A stretch of 16,032 nt of DNA, taken from DATLYT01 sp035574455 (lineage in GTDB: Bacteria; Bacteroidota; Ignavibacteria; UBA10030). The stretch spans positions 1 to 16,032 of the forward strand of contig DATLYT010000139.1 in NCBI GenBank assembly GCA_035574455.1, given 5' to 3'. This document shows, piece after piece, positions 1-6,980 of the stretch; the first letter of the stretch is position 1, and each line of letters starts with the position of its first letter. The position numbers were made by a program, and so were the translations under genes. The notes below the pieces were generated by a model that was not told where the DNA came from, ran no database searches, and saw nothing but the letters and a program-made list of their open reading frames with translations.

Positions 1-337
1 CATGCCCAGCCAATCCTCTCAATCTTTTAGCTAACATCTTCTGGCTCTGACCCACAGAAGATTCCATCTCGCCTTGGATACAACAGGTCAATGAAATTAT
101 AAACAGCTAGCCCCTTTGGTCCATGTCGTAACCGTAACGAAGTGCCAATCTACTTCACTCCACAAGCAAAGTCAAGATGAGCATAATGCAGCAGGTACAT
201 GTCGCTCCGCGCTCAGGGTGTTCAGCGGGACGCCATCCGCACAATCAGCATGCTTTCTCGGAAAGGTGCAGCGGCACGTCCAGTACCCGGCAACTTGCTT
301 GGGACAGAGAGGGATTTCGCGTATCTTCCGTTTGCAA
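1..337. other. Leading intergenic stretch without recognised gene
   Basis: No recognisable coding sequence lies here. The open frame of the downstream sigma gene extends back to about position 116, but the translation before residue 1 of the conserved domain (ATG at 338) resembles nothing in ECF sigma factors, so I treat it as untranslated leader. The stretch holds one weak housekeeping-type promoter candidate (74-103). The upstream gene lies outside the window. Confidence 0.5.
74..103 (+). promoter_or_regulatory. Weak sigma70-like promoter candidate
   Basis: TTGGAT (74-79) and TATAAA (98-103) are separated by 18 nt, a plausible -35/-10 pair for the sigma gene at 338. It would leave a leader of about 230 nt, which is long. 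No ECF42-type TGTCGA/CGA pair with correct spacing was found upstream of this sigma gene, so autoregulation is not supported. Chance occurrence is quite possible. Confidence 0.22.
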
Positions 338-1603
338 ATGACGTCGAACTCCCCCGAACATACCCGTGATGTTCTGGACAGGCTCTATCAAACAGAATCC
401 AGACGCATCCTCGCCACATTGATCCGCCTGCTTGGTGATTTCGATCGTGCCGAGGACGCTCTGCACGAGGCATTCGCGGCAGCAGCGGAGCGGTGGCCCA
501 CCGAAGGAGTTCCTGCCAACCCGCGGGCATGGCTCGTTTCGGCCGGACGCTTCAAAGCTATCGACTCGATGCGCAGACAGGCTCGATTCGAAACGGGATT
601 GGAATTCGTTTCCGACCACATTGCAACCGATGCAACAGATCCCGCCGAGAGGATGGACGATGTTGTGGAAGATGACACGCTCCGGCTGATCTTCACCTGC
701 TGTCATCCCGCCCTCGCTCCCGATGCGCGCATTGCGCTCACGTTGCGAGAAGTCTGCGGCCTCACCACCGAAGAGATCGCGCGCGCGTTTCTCACCACTC
801 CTCCGACACTTGCTCAGCGCATCGTTCGCGCTAAAGCGAAAATCCGCGATGCGCGCATTCCCTACGAAGTGCCGTCGCAGCATGACCTTCCGGAACGACT
901 CGATGCCGTCCTGCACGTCATCTACCTCGTCTTCAATGAAGGTTATTCCGCATCGTCCGGTGATTTCGTCACACGCCCCGACCTGTCAGGCGAAGCCATT
1001 CGGTTGGGGCGACTTCTTCTTGAGCTTCTTCCGGAGCCTGAGGTGATGGGACTTCTTGCACTCATGCTTTTACAGGAATCACGACGCGCGGCGCGCACGT
1101 CTTCCGAAGGAGATTTGATTCTGCTCGAAGATCAGGATCGCTCATTGTGGAACCGAGAGCACATCAACGAAGGCATCGCTCTCGTCGAGCTGGCTTTGCG
1201 GACGGCGAGAAGCCGTTTGGTCCCTCCAGGTCCCTACACGCTGCAGGCTGCCATCGCCGCCGTTCACGCTGAAGCGCCGAGTTCCGCGGAAACGGATTGG
1301 ATTGAAATTGTTGCGTTGTACGATCTGCTGTTGCGCCTGCAACCATCGCCGGTCATTGAACTCAACCGCGCCGTTGCCGTGGCGATGCGCGATGGTCCGC
1401 AGGCGGGACTCGACCTCATCGACGCCATCCTCGAGCGTGGCGAGCTCAAGGACTACCATCTTGCTCACTCAGCGCGAGCGGAGTTGTTGCGGCGGTTAGG
1501 CCGAATGGCAGAAGCGCGAGCATCGTTTGAGACCGCTCTTGCGCTCACAAAGCAGGAACCGGAAAGGAGATTCTTGCTAAAGCGGATGAGCGAACTAAGC
1601 TAA
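338..1603 (+). CDS. ECF42-type RNA polymerase sigma factor with TPR-like C-terminal extension
   Basis: Directs RNA polymerase to a dedicated promoter set; 421 aa from ATG 338. Region 2 spans about residues 12-80 (the LYQTESRRILATLIRLLGDF stretch, then DALHEAF and NPRAWLVSAGRFKAID). Region 4 covers about 115-172 (IFTCCHPAL, ALTLREVCGLTTEEIA, AQRIVRAKAKIR). A DUF6596-like domain follows (about 183-283), with helical TPR-like segments to the end. This architecture and length are those of ECF42, a group without a cognate anti-sigma factor that typically sits beside DGPF/YCII genes. Such a gene occurs here at 2328, with more at 8206 and 9318. I chose ATG 338 because family similarity begins there; the frame is open 74 codons further upstream but unlike the family. 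No good ribosome binding site is seen close to 338. The transposase gene at 1735 now separates it from its DGPF partner. Confidence 0.9.
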   Translation: MTSNSPEHTRDVLDRLYQTESRRILATLIRLLGDFDRAEDALHEAFAAAAERWPTEGVPANPRAWLVSAGRFKAIDSMRRQARFETGLEFVSDHIATDATDPAERMDDVVEDDTLRLIFTCCHPALAPDARIALTLREVCGLTTEEIARAFLTTPPTLAQRIVRAKAKIRDARIPYEVPSQHDLPERLDAVLHVIYLVFNEGYSASSGDFVTRPDLSGEAIRLGRLLLELLPEPEVMGLLALMLLQESRRAARTSSEGDLILLEDQDRSLWNREHINEGIALVELALRTARSRLVPPGPYTLQAAIAAVHAEAPSSAETDWIEIVALYDLLLRLQPSPVIELNRAVAVAMRDGPQAGLDLIDAILERGELKDYHLAHSARAELLRRLGRMAEARASFETALALTKQEPERRFLLKRMSELS

Positions 1604-1640
1604 CCCCGACGGGCACGGGAAGAGAAACATTTCAGCCGTC

Positions 1641-1657
1641 AAACCCCGAAGGGCTTT
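1641..1657. repeat. REP-like hairpin A (gaa loop, imperfect)
   Basis: AAACCCC-gaa-GGGCTTT, a 7-bp stem with one mismatch. The surrounding stretch (about 1621-1660) repeats as a diverged direct copy at about 1689-1728, both starting with AGAGAAACA. It is one of four related palindromes bracketing the transposase gene. Confidence 0.7.
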
Positions 1658-1668
1658 AATGCGCATAA

Positions 1669-1687
1669 CCATGCACGAAGCGCATGG
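1669..1687. repeat. Small inverted repeat between the two upstream REP hairpins
   Basis: CCATGC (1669-1674) and GCATGG (1682-1687) can pair with a 7-nt loop. ATGCGC at 1659-1664 and GCGCAT at 1681-1686 give an alternative pairing. It lies between hairpins A and B and may be part of the same folded unit. Confidence 0.45.
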
Positions 1688-1707
1688 CAGAGAAACACAT
1701 ACTCATC

Positions 1708-1724
1708 AAACCCTGAAAGGGTTT
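1708..1724. repeat. REP-like hairpin B (gaa loop, perfect)
   Basis: AAACCCT-gaa-AGGGTTT, a perfect 7-bp stem with a GAA loop. It ends 10 nt before the GTG start of the transposase gene and just upstream of its AGG ribosome-binding motif, so it could act both as a transposition end and as a translational control element. It is inverted relative to hairpins C and D downstream of the gene. Confidence 0.75.
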
Positions 1725-1734
1725 AACAGGAACC

Positions 1735-2181
1735 GTGAGCACCCATACACAAATAATCTATCAAATCGTTTTCGGGACCAAGCATCGTCAGAAGACGCTC
1801 GCCGCAGACAAGCGCGATGAGCTTTTTCGTTACATTGCCGGCATTCTGAAGAACAAGAAATGTCATCTGTACAGGATCAACGGCGTTGACGACCATCTCC
1901 ATATTGTTACGCATCTTCATCCTTCGGTTGCGCTTGCGGATCTCGTCAAGGACATCAAACTTGCCTCCTCTGAGTTTATCAAGAACGACAAACTCTTTCC
2001 CAACTTTGGCGGCTGGCAAGATGGTTACGGTGCTTTCACGTATTCCATCGAAGCGAAAGACAGACTGATCGAATATGTGAAGAACCAGCAAGAACACCAT
2101 CGGGTGAAAACGTACAGAGAGGAGGTAATTGAACTCCTCAAAGAGCATGGGGTTGAATACGATGAACGTTATCTGTTGTGA
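1735..2181 (+). CDS. tnpA: IS200-like Y1 (HUH) transposase, RAYT-like context
   Basis: Single-strand DNA transposase of the Y1/HUH superfamily, 148 aa, the usual length for IS200/IS605 TnpA. The metal-binding HUH motif is HLH at residues 54-56 (DDHLHIV). The likely nucleophile is Tyr114 in LIEYVKNQQEHH. The conserved GWQDGYGAFTYS block (93-104) and the C-terminal GVEYDERYLL match the group common in Bacteroidota. The start is GTG 1735, preceded by CAGGAACC. No TnpB or guide-RNA gene accompanies it. Two REP-like palindromes lie on each side with opposite loop polarity, as in REP-associated tyrosine transposase (RAYT) loci. The reading frame looks intact. It sits between the ECF42 gene and its DGPF partner, so it probably arrived in that locus secondarily. 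Confidence 0.9.
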   Translation: MSTHTQIIYQIVFGTKHRQKTLAADKRDELFRYIAGILKNKKCHLYRINGVDDHLHIVTHLHPSVALADLVKDIKLASSEFIKNDKLFPNFGGWQDGYGAFTYSIEAKDRLIEYVKNQQEHHRVKTYREEVIELLKEHGVEYDERYLL

Positions 2182-2201
2182 TTTGCTGGTGCTTGCCATT
2201 T

Positions 2202-2216
2202 AACCCTTTCAGGGTT
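2202..2216. repeat. REP-like hairpin C (ttc loop)
   Basis: AACCCT-ttc-AGGGTT, a perfect 6-bp stem 20 nt after the transposase stop codon. It is the reverse complement of the core of hairpin B (1708-1724), so B and C form the inverted inner ends of the transposase unit. It could also serve as a transcription stop, although no clear T-run follows. Confidence 0.72.
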
Positions 2217-2273
2217 GGAATTCTTTCTTTTGTTCTCCGCCCGTCCGTCTTTCGGCGGACCGGCGATTCATGT

Positions 2274-2292
2274 TCAATCCCTTCGGGATTGA
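2274..2292. repeat. REP-like hairpin D (ttc loop)
   Basis: TCAATCCC-ttc-GGGATTGA, a perfect 8-bp stem. It is related to hairpins A-C in stem design and shares the ttc loop polarity of C. It lies 35 nt before the DGPF gene at 2328. An extra GTCCG/CGGAC inverted repeat (2243-2260) lies between C and D. Confidence 0.65.
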
Positions 2293-2327
2293 TAGGGTGT
2301 TTCTGACCAACTATTCAGAGGGTTCCA

Positions 2328-2696
2328 ATGAAATATCTTTGCCTGATCTACCTCGACGAAAATCTCCTCCAAGCCATGCCCGCAGAGCAATACAATGCCG
2401 TCGTGCGGCAGTGTCTTGAGTACGAGAAGGACGTGGCTAAATCCGGAAAACTGCTTGCCGTTGAGGCGCTCGAGCCGGTTCAAACGGCAACCACCGTGCG
2501 CGTCAGAAGCGGCAAGACGACGGTCACCGACGGACCCTTTGCCGAAACGAAGGAACAATTGGCGGGATTCTTTCTCGTTGATGCGCAGGACCTGAATGAA
2601 GCCGTTCGCATTGCCGAAGGAATGCCGCAGGCGAGAATCGGAAGCATCGAGGTGCGGCCGATCAAGGATTTATCGAGGCATGTGCGACATGGATAG
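2328..2696 (+). CDS. DGPF/YCII-family protein 1
   Basis: Small soluble protein of 122 aa, the usual size for the family, with a predicted ferredoxin-like (dimeric alpha-beta) fold. It starts MKYLCLIYLDE and carries the signature DGPFAETKE with DGPF at residues 68-71. The C terminus is EVRPIKDLSRHVRHG. Biochemical function is not established. Homologues are the conserved neighbours and likely targets of ECF42 sigma factors. The start is preceded by AGAGGG at good spacing. No ECF42-type promoter was found in the 146 nt upstream, which instead holds the downstream hairpins of the transposase unit, so the original promoter may have been displaced. Its last 13 codons are mirrored by the remnant at 7997-8038. 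Confidence 0.88.
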   Translation: MKYLCLIYLDENLLQAMPAEQYNAVVRQCLEYEKDVAKSGKLLAVEALEPVQTATTVRVRSGKTTVTDGPFAETKEQLAGFFLVDAQDLNEAVRIAEGMPQARIGSIEVRPIKDLSRHVRHG

Positions 2697-2890
2697 CCAA
2701 TCGTGCCGTGAAAGGTTACCATCCATGCTATGAGCACTAACCAGGGCGATCCGCTTTTCTTTCCTTCCGTGACTTAGCAATACGCTCCCTCCAAATTCTC
2801 TCATGGCAGAATCTTTTCTCTTGCGTCCTTTCTGGCGAGGCACCGTCTATAAGGCAGATGCTAACAAAATCAATTGTACAGGAGTAAGCC

Positions 2891-3076
2891 ATGGACTGTA
2901 TATGCATTTGCAGCAATCAAGTCAGCAGGTCGGAACAGGCGCACACGGCTGATGCAAGTCCCCACAATGCGACCCCAACCGTCGATACTTTGGAGACGAG
3001 TTATCGTTGTTGCCGGGAATCAGTCTGTGCACCGGAACCGATGCCAAGAGTACCATTTGTCCGCCTTTTCGAGTAG
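2891..3076 (+). CDS. Unrecognised 61-aa Cys-rich small protein
   Basis: I do not recognise this protein. It begins MDCICICSNQ, placing Cys at residues 3, 5 and 7, with a second group at 40, 41 and 46 (RCCRESVC) and a C terminus of VPFVRLFE. No signal peptide or membrane helix is evident. The evidence for translation is a clean GGAG at 2881-2884, 6 nt before the ATG, and a stop 24 nt before the methyltransferase start. The CxCxC plus CC-x4-C arrangement suggests metal or thiol chemistry but does not define a fold. The two neighbours with similar Cys clusters (methyltransferase tail, SigZ tail) strengthen the idea of a shared metal or redox theme. A spurious short frame remains possible. Confidence 0.5.
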   Translation: MDCICICSNQVSRSEQAHTADASPHNATPTVDTLETSYRCCRESVCAPEPMPRVPFVRLFE

Positions 3077-3100
3077 GAACAACCAACAGGGAGACAAACC

Positions 3101-3745
3101 ATGTCAAGCAAGCAATACTTTGAACAAGTTGCATCCCAATGGGATGAGATGCGTGCCGGGCTCTTCCCGGAAAATGTCCGACGCAAGGCAGTCGAGAAAG
3201 CACAGCTTGTAGCCGGCGAGATAGCGGCAGACCTGGGTGCAGGCACAGGTTTCATCACGGAAGAACTCCTCTCACGTGGCATCTCGGTCATTGGGGTCGA
3301 CCAATCACCGCGCATGTTGGAAGTGCTCCAGCGAAAATTCGGTCCAACGGGACGGGTTGAAACCCATGAAAGCGGTGCGGATAATCTGCCGATTAAGGCG
3401 GAATCCGTCCATGCTGTACTGGCCAATATGTACCTACATCATGTGGAAGATCCTGGAGCTGCCATCAGGGAGATGGTACGCATTCTTAAACCCGGTGGTA
3501 GAGTGGTGATCACCGACCTTGATAAGCACGAGCTCGAATTTCTTCGGACTGAACACCACGACCGCTGGATGGGATTCGACCGGAATGACATTAATACTTG
3601 GTTGACGCAGGCTGGACTTGTCAGTGTCCACGTGGAATGCCTTAATGAGAGCTGCTGCGCATCTCCTTCATGCCAACCCTCATGCCATAACAGTAAGCCT
3701 GAAGAGGTGAGCATCTTTGTTGCCTACGGAGAAAAGCCGCGTTGA
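3101..3745 (+). CDS. Class I SAM-dependent methyltransferase with Cys-rich C-terminal tail
   Basis: Transfers a methyl group from S-adenosylmethionine to an unknown acceptor; 214 aa. Motif I is DLGAGTGF (44-51), with the acidic ribose-binding residue in VIGVDQS (63-69). A motif IV-like region is DNLPIKAESVHAVLANMYLHH (94-114), and ILKPGGRVVITDL (128-140) is the post-core strand. The tail carries Cys180, 185, 186, 191 and 195 (ESCCASPSCQPSC) before a final beta segment (VSIFVAYGEKP). GGGAG lies 9 nt before the ATG. It follows the small Cys-rich frame by 24 nt and precedes the DUF5916 gene by 37 nt. The N-terminal layout resembles methyltransferases often found with ArsR regulators, but the specific arsenite-methyltransferase cysteines cannot be assigned with confidence, so the substrate is open. 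Confidence 0.85.
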   Translation: MSSKQYFEQVASQWDEMRAGLFPENVRRKAVEKAQLVAGEIAADLGAGTGFITEELLSRGISVIGVDQSPRMLEVLQRKFGPTGRVETHESGADNLPIKAESVHAVLANMYLHHVEDPGAAIREMVRILKPGGRVVITDLDKHELEFLRTEHHDRWMGFDRNDINTWLTQAGLVSVHVECLNESCCASPSCQPSCHNSKPEEVSIFVAYGEKPR

Positions 3746-3782
3746 AACATTGCTCTGTAAGTTTATCGGAAGGAAGATCATT

Positions 3783-5930
3783 ATGAAATCGCTTGCAGTT
3801 ATACTGTTGGCTGTGTTGATGTGTCGCCTCGCAGTTGCTGCGGAAAGCCCGTCATGGCGGGGGGTGCGTACTGCAACCCCACCGACGATTGATGGAACAC
3901 TGGAGGATGTATGGAATGCCGGCGCGCTGCCGTCTCACTTCAAGCAGATCACGCCGGCGGTCTCCAGTGAGGCGACAGTCCCCACGCAGGTGTATTTCCT
4001 CTACGATGATGATGCCGTGTACATTGCGGCGAGAATGATGCAGAGCCGGGCCACCCTGCACAGCGTTCAGGGTAACCGTGACAGCAAGACTATTTCACAG
4101 GGCGACCATATCCGTTTCATCATCGACCCGTCGAGATCCGGAACGTCGGGATACTTCTTTATCATCAGTGCTGCCAATGGTGTGAGCGACGGAACGATGA
4201 ATTCACTGGGCGATTGGGACACCGCCTGGGATGCTCCGTTCACTTCGGCAACGACGGTAACTGATTCAGCCTGGTATGTGGAGCTCCGGATTCCTCTTTC
4301 ATCACTCAGCTTCCAGAACAAGGACATGCAAGACTGGTATTTTTTTGCGGCACGACGGTACGCGCAAAATCAGGAAATTGCCGTCATCTCCTTGCACGAC
4401 ATCAACAACCCGTTCAGAATAACGGATTTTCCCATCATGTACGGACTCGAGGGACTGCGGAAGAACGAGGCAATAGCATTAGTACCGTATTCATACGCAT
4501 CGGCGCAAACAGACTTTCTCGCAAACTCTTCGCAAGGTCAAGGGAAGCTCGGTGCCGACATTCGCTACAGTCCATCCCCCTCCACAACATTGCTGGCAAC
4601 CATCCGGCCAGATTATGCCCAGCTCGAATCCGACAGGGATATTATCAACGTTGATGACGTGCCGGTGTCCTATCCTGAAAAACGTCCATTTTTTACCGCA
4701 TCGAGCGATCTCTATCCGGGACTTGCCGTGAATACGCGGAACATCACCGACATCAAAGCGGGGATGAAACTGAGAACAGTACTGGAGCGAGTGAAGTACG
4801 ACCTTACCGGTGTATTGGACGGCAGCAACGCGCTCTGGCTCCTCGGTAACTTCCGCACAACCAACAACGAATCCTACTACGTCGACCTCATCGGAGGAAT
4901 GAAACAAGGCGACGGCAACCGTGATTACAACATTACCACAAACATTCGCACCTGGATGTTTGACAAACGTTTGACCGCTTATACCTGGTTTGGCACCATC
5001 AACGGCCGCCGAACAGACCGCAACGAATGGGAGTCGGTAAATTCTCTCCGCTGGGTTACACGAACGCTGAATATCGGTTATTGGAATCATCTGAAGACGC
5101 AATTCTACAATCCCAACATTGTCGGTCATAGCACGCTCTCGAACGAAGTCCAGCATCACGGCTGGCTGAGCTACTCGTTTATCGAGGAGCGAGGATTTCT
5201 GAGAGTCGTGATGCCGTCCGTCCGTGCTGAGTATTTCGACCTCTATACACATCCCGGTAACGGATACCTCACATGGAAACTGTCGGTCATGACAACTCTC
5301 CACATAAGTGAAGCAGTGGGGGAGTGGAACATCGTGGTACTCTATCGTCCAGGCACGACCAGCATGTTCCGGTTCAGAGCTCTATCGGATGGAACGCAGA
5401 CTTTCGAAGATGCATACAGTGCATTTGTGCTTGTAGGGATGAAAAAGGCCAGCTTTGCTGTCAATGTAACAACCGACCAGTCCAAGCGACTCGGCGGACA
5501 ACTTATGGTGGATACACGCCCCGTCCGCGCCTCTGGCGGGACCACCGGACAAATAGAAGGGTTCTATCGATTCAGCGAGAGATTTACTGTTCGCTACGCT
5601 CTGGAATACGTAAACCTTTCGGGATCACAATATCAGTCACAATTCAGACAGATAGTCCACCGTGCGTTACTTGAATACAGTATTGGCGAACGCATGACGC
5701 TGCGCGGTGTACTTCAACTGAACTCCAAACAAATGCCTGCCACTGCATTTCATTCGGCAAATCTCACAACGAACTTCACATTCTCGTGGGAATTTGAGCC
5801 CGGTAGTTTCCTGTATTGTGTGTATCATCAGAACAACGCCGCCGAGCGGGCGACGGGTGAAAGCGCAGCCAGAGGAACTGCCAGCACGCAAACCATCGCA
5901 CTCAAAATCAGCAAGCAACTATCGTTCTAG
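3783..5930 (+). CDS. DUF5916 outer-membrane protein with N-terminal CBM9-like domain
   Basis: Predicted exported protein of 715 aa from ATG 3783, which follows GGAAGGA. Starting at 3717 would put 22 extra residues ahead of a clear signal peptide (MKSLAVILLAVLMCRLAVAAE, cleavage near AVA-AE). The next roughly 200 residues are a carbohydrate-binding-family-9-like sandwich (PPTIDGTLEDVWNAG, QVYFLYDDDAVYIAARM, GYFFIISAANG, WYVELRIPLSSLSF). The C-terminal two thirds have the alternating aromatic beta-strand pattern of a barrel, and SYPEKRPFF is typical of DUF5916. The last residue is Phe, as in many outer-membrane barrels. Family function is unproven; proposals include ligand or glycan binding at the outer membrane. 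Its place between a methyltransferase and an ABM protein does not resolve the substrate. Confidence 0.88.
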   Translation: MKSLAVILLAVLMCRLAVAAESPSWRGVRTATPPTIDGTLEDVWNAGALPSHFKQITPAVSSEATVPTQVYFLYDDDAVYIAARMMQSRATLHSVQGNRDSKTISQGDHIRFIIDPSRSGTSGYFFIISAANGVSDGTMNSLGDWDTAWDAPFTSATTVTDSAWYVELRIPLSSLSFQNKDMQDWYFFAARRYAQNQEIAVISLHDINNPFRITDFPIMYGLEGLRKNEAIALVPYSYASAQTDFLANSSQGQGKLGADIRYSPSPSTTLLATIRPDYAQLESDRDIINVDDVPVSYPEKRPFFTASSDLYPGLAVNTRNITDIKAGMKLRTVLERVKYDLTGVLDGSNALWLLGNFRTTNNESYYVDLIGGMKQGDGNRDYNITTNIRTWMFDKRLTAYTWFGTINGRRTDRNEWESVNSLRWVTRTLNIGYWNHLKTQFYNPNIVGHSTLSNEVQHHGWLSYSFIEERGFLRVVMPSVRAEYFDLYTHPGNGYLTWKLSVMTTLHISEAVGEWNIVVLYRPGTTSMFRFRALSDGTQTFEDAYSAFVLVGMKKASFAVNVTTDQSKRLGGQLMVDTRPVRASGGTTGQIEGFYRFSERFTVRYALEYVNLSGSQYQSQFRQIVHRALLEYSIGERMTLRGVLQLNSKQMPATAFHSANLTTNFTFSWEFEPGSFLYCVYHQNNAAERATGESAARGTASTQTIALKISKQLSF

Positions 5931-5946
5931 TCCAAGGAGTAACAGC

Positions 5947-6288
5947 ATGACCACCGAACAGGCCGCCAGACAAAATGATCCGATTGCACGTGTGTGGCAC
6001 GGCACAGTACCAACAACAAAGGCGAATGCGTATGCAAATTACATTCGTAGCACGGGGCTTACGGACTACAGAGGGACTCCGGGAAATCGCGGAGCGTTTC
6101 TTCTCCAACGCCAAGAGGGAGATGTTACACATTTCCTGACCATATCAATCTGGGATTCGATAGAAGCCATCAAGCAGTTCGCCGGAGACGATTATGAGAA
6201 GGCAAGATACTATGGGAACGACAAGGAGTATCTTCTGGAGTTCGAGCCGCATGTGCTTCATTACACTGTCGTAGCAGTTGAAGAGTGA
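5947..6288 (+). CDS. ABM-type (antibiotic biosynthesis monooxygenase-like) protein
   Basis: A 113-aa protein with the pattern of the ABM dimeric alpha-beta barrel family: an initial strand (IARVWHGTVPTTKANAYANYI), a middle GAFLLQRQEGDVTHFLTISIWDSIEAIKQFAG block that is the most family-like part, and a closing VLHYTVVAVEE strand. Family members include small cofactor-free monooxygenases and heme-degrading enzymes, but many have no known activity. The start at 5947 follows AAGGAG. The open frame extends upstream into the DUF5916 gene, but that part is shadow. It ends overlapping the next gene's possible GTG start by 4 nt, so translational coupling to the sigma factor is plausible. Confidence 0.8.
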   Translation: MTTEQAARQNDPIARVWHGTVPTTKANAYANYIRSTGLTDYRGTPGNRGAFLLQRQEGDVTHFLTISIWDSIEAIKQFAGDDYEKARYYGNDKEYLLEFEPHVLHYTVVAVEE

Positions 6289-6305
6289 GAGGGGAAGAGT
6301 TGGAA

Positions 6306-6938
6306 ATGAAACAACAAATAGCGACCTTTTCTACGCCTTCTGACAGTACAGGGACACAGTGTGGAATCTTTCCTATGGCGTATGAAACCGATCTTCTTTT
6401 TTCACAGCTTCATGATTCGTTGAAAGCATTCATTCTCCGACGCGTTTCTGATGAGGATCTTGCCAATGACCTTCTGCAGGATGTGTTCCTGCGGATTCAT
6501 TCCAGCATCGGATCGCTAAAAGACTCTTCACGCGTCCAGAGCTGGGTATATCAGATTGCGCGTAACGTCATCATTGACCACTACCGGTCGAAGAAGCAAA
6601 AAGAAGAACTCAACGAGTCACATCACCCTACGGAAGAGATAGATGAAGAGGATGCCGTTCGACGTCTTACGCCGGCTCTGCGTTCCATGATCAATGCCCT
6701 TCCCGAGCCGTACAGGGAGGCATTGATCCTGACCGAAATCGAGGGCATCTCACAGAAAGAACTCTCCGTCCGATGGGGCATTTCCTTTTCAGGAGCCAAA
6801 TCACGGGTGCAGCGTGGCCGCGCCATGCTCAGAGAAATGCTCGAACGCTGCTGTCATTTTGAGTTTGATCGATACGGAACCCTCCTCGATTACCACGAGA
6901 TCGACTGCTGTTGCTGCCAGACGAAGAAGTCGTTCTGA
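6306..6938 (+). CDS. sigZ: SigZ-like ECF sigma factor with Cys-rich C terminus
   Basis: ECF sigma factor of 210 aa from ATG 6306. Region 2 covers about 35-95 (FILRRVSDEDLANDLLQDVFLRI, then SWVYQIARNVIIDHYR). Region 4 covers about 125-180 (INALPEPYREALILTEIEGISQKEL, then GAKSRVQRGRAMLREML). It ends in the SigZ-type tail CCHFEFDRYGTLLDY followed by CCCC, giving Cys182, 183 and 201-204. A GTG at 6285 would overlap the upstream stop codon by 4 nt and add 7 residues; ATG 6306 has GGGAAG at workable spacing, and ATG 6375 is a third option. No anti-sigma gene adjoins, so the Cys tail may itself sense metal or redox state. This is inference. Confidence 0.87.
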   Translation: MKQQIATFSTPSDSTGTQCGIFPMAYETDLLFSQLHDSLKAFILRRVSDEDLANDLLQDVFLRIHSSIGSLKDSSRVQSWVYQIARNVIIDHYRSKKQKEELNESHHPTEEIDEEDAVRRLTPALRSMINALPEPYREALILTEIEGISQKELSVRWGISFSGAKSRVQRGRAMLREMLERCCHFEFDRYGTLLDYHEIDCCCCQTKKSF

Positions 6939-6980
6939 CTCATCGCTTGCCTGCTCCCACAAAAACTGTAAGGAGAATCC

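Noticed and set aside
116..337. 74-residue upstream extension of the sigma gene
   Set aside because: It is in frame but unlike any ECF sigma N terminus; the family match begins at ATG 338.
245..916. 223-aa open frame on the minus strand opposite the sigma gene
   Set aside because: It lies antisense to conserved sigma-factor domains, its translation resembles no family, and it has no ribosome site. It is a shadow.
1621..1728. Tandem hairpin repeats as a possible CRISPR
   Set aside because: Only two diverged copies with different palindromes and no regular spacers; a REP-type pair flanking a transposase explains them.
2874..3212. 112-aa plus-strand frame overlapping the small Cys-rich gene and the methyltransferase start
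   Set aside because: It runs across a real gene start in another frame and has no ribosome site, whereas the 2891 frame does.
4491..5303. 270-aa minus-strand open frame inside the DUF5916 gene
   Set aside because: It overlaps a conserved plus-strand gene throughout, and its composition is typical of an antisense frame of a coding region.
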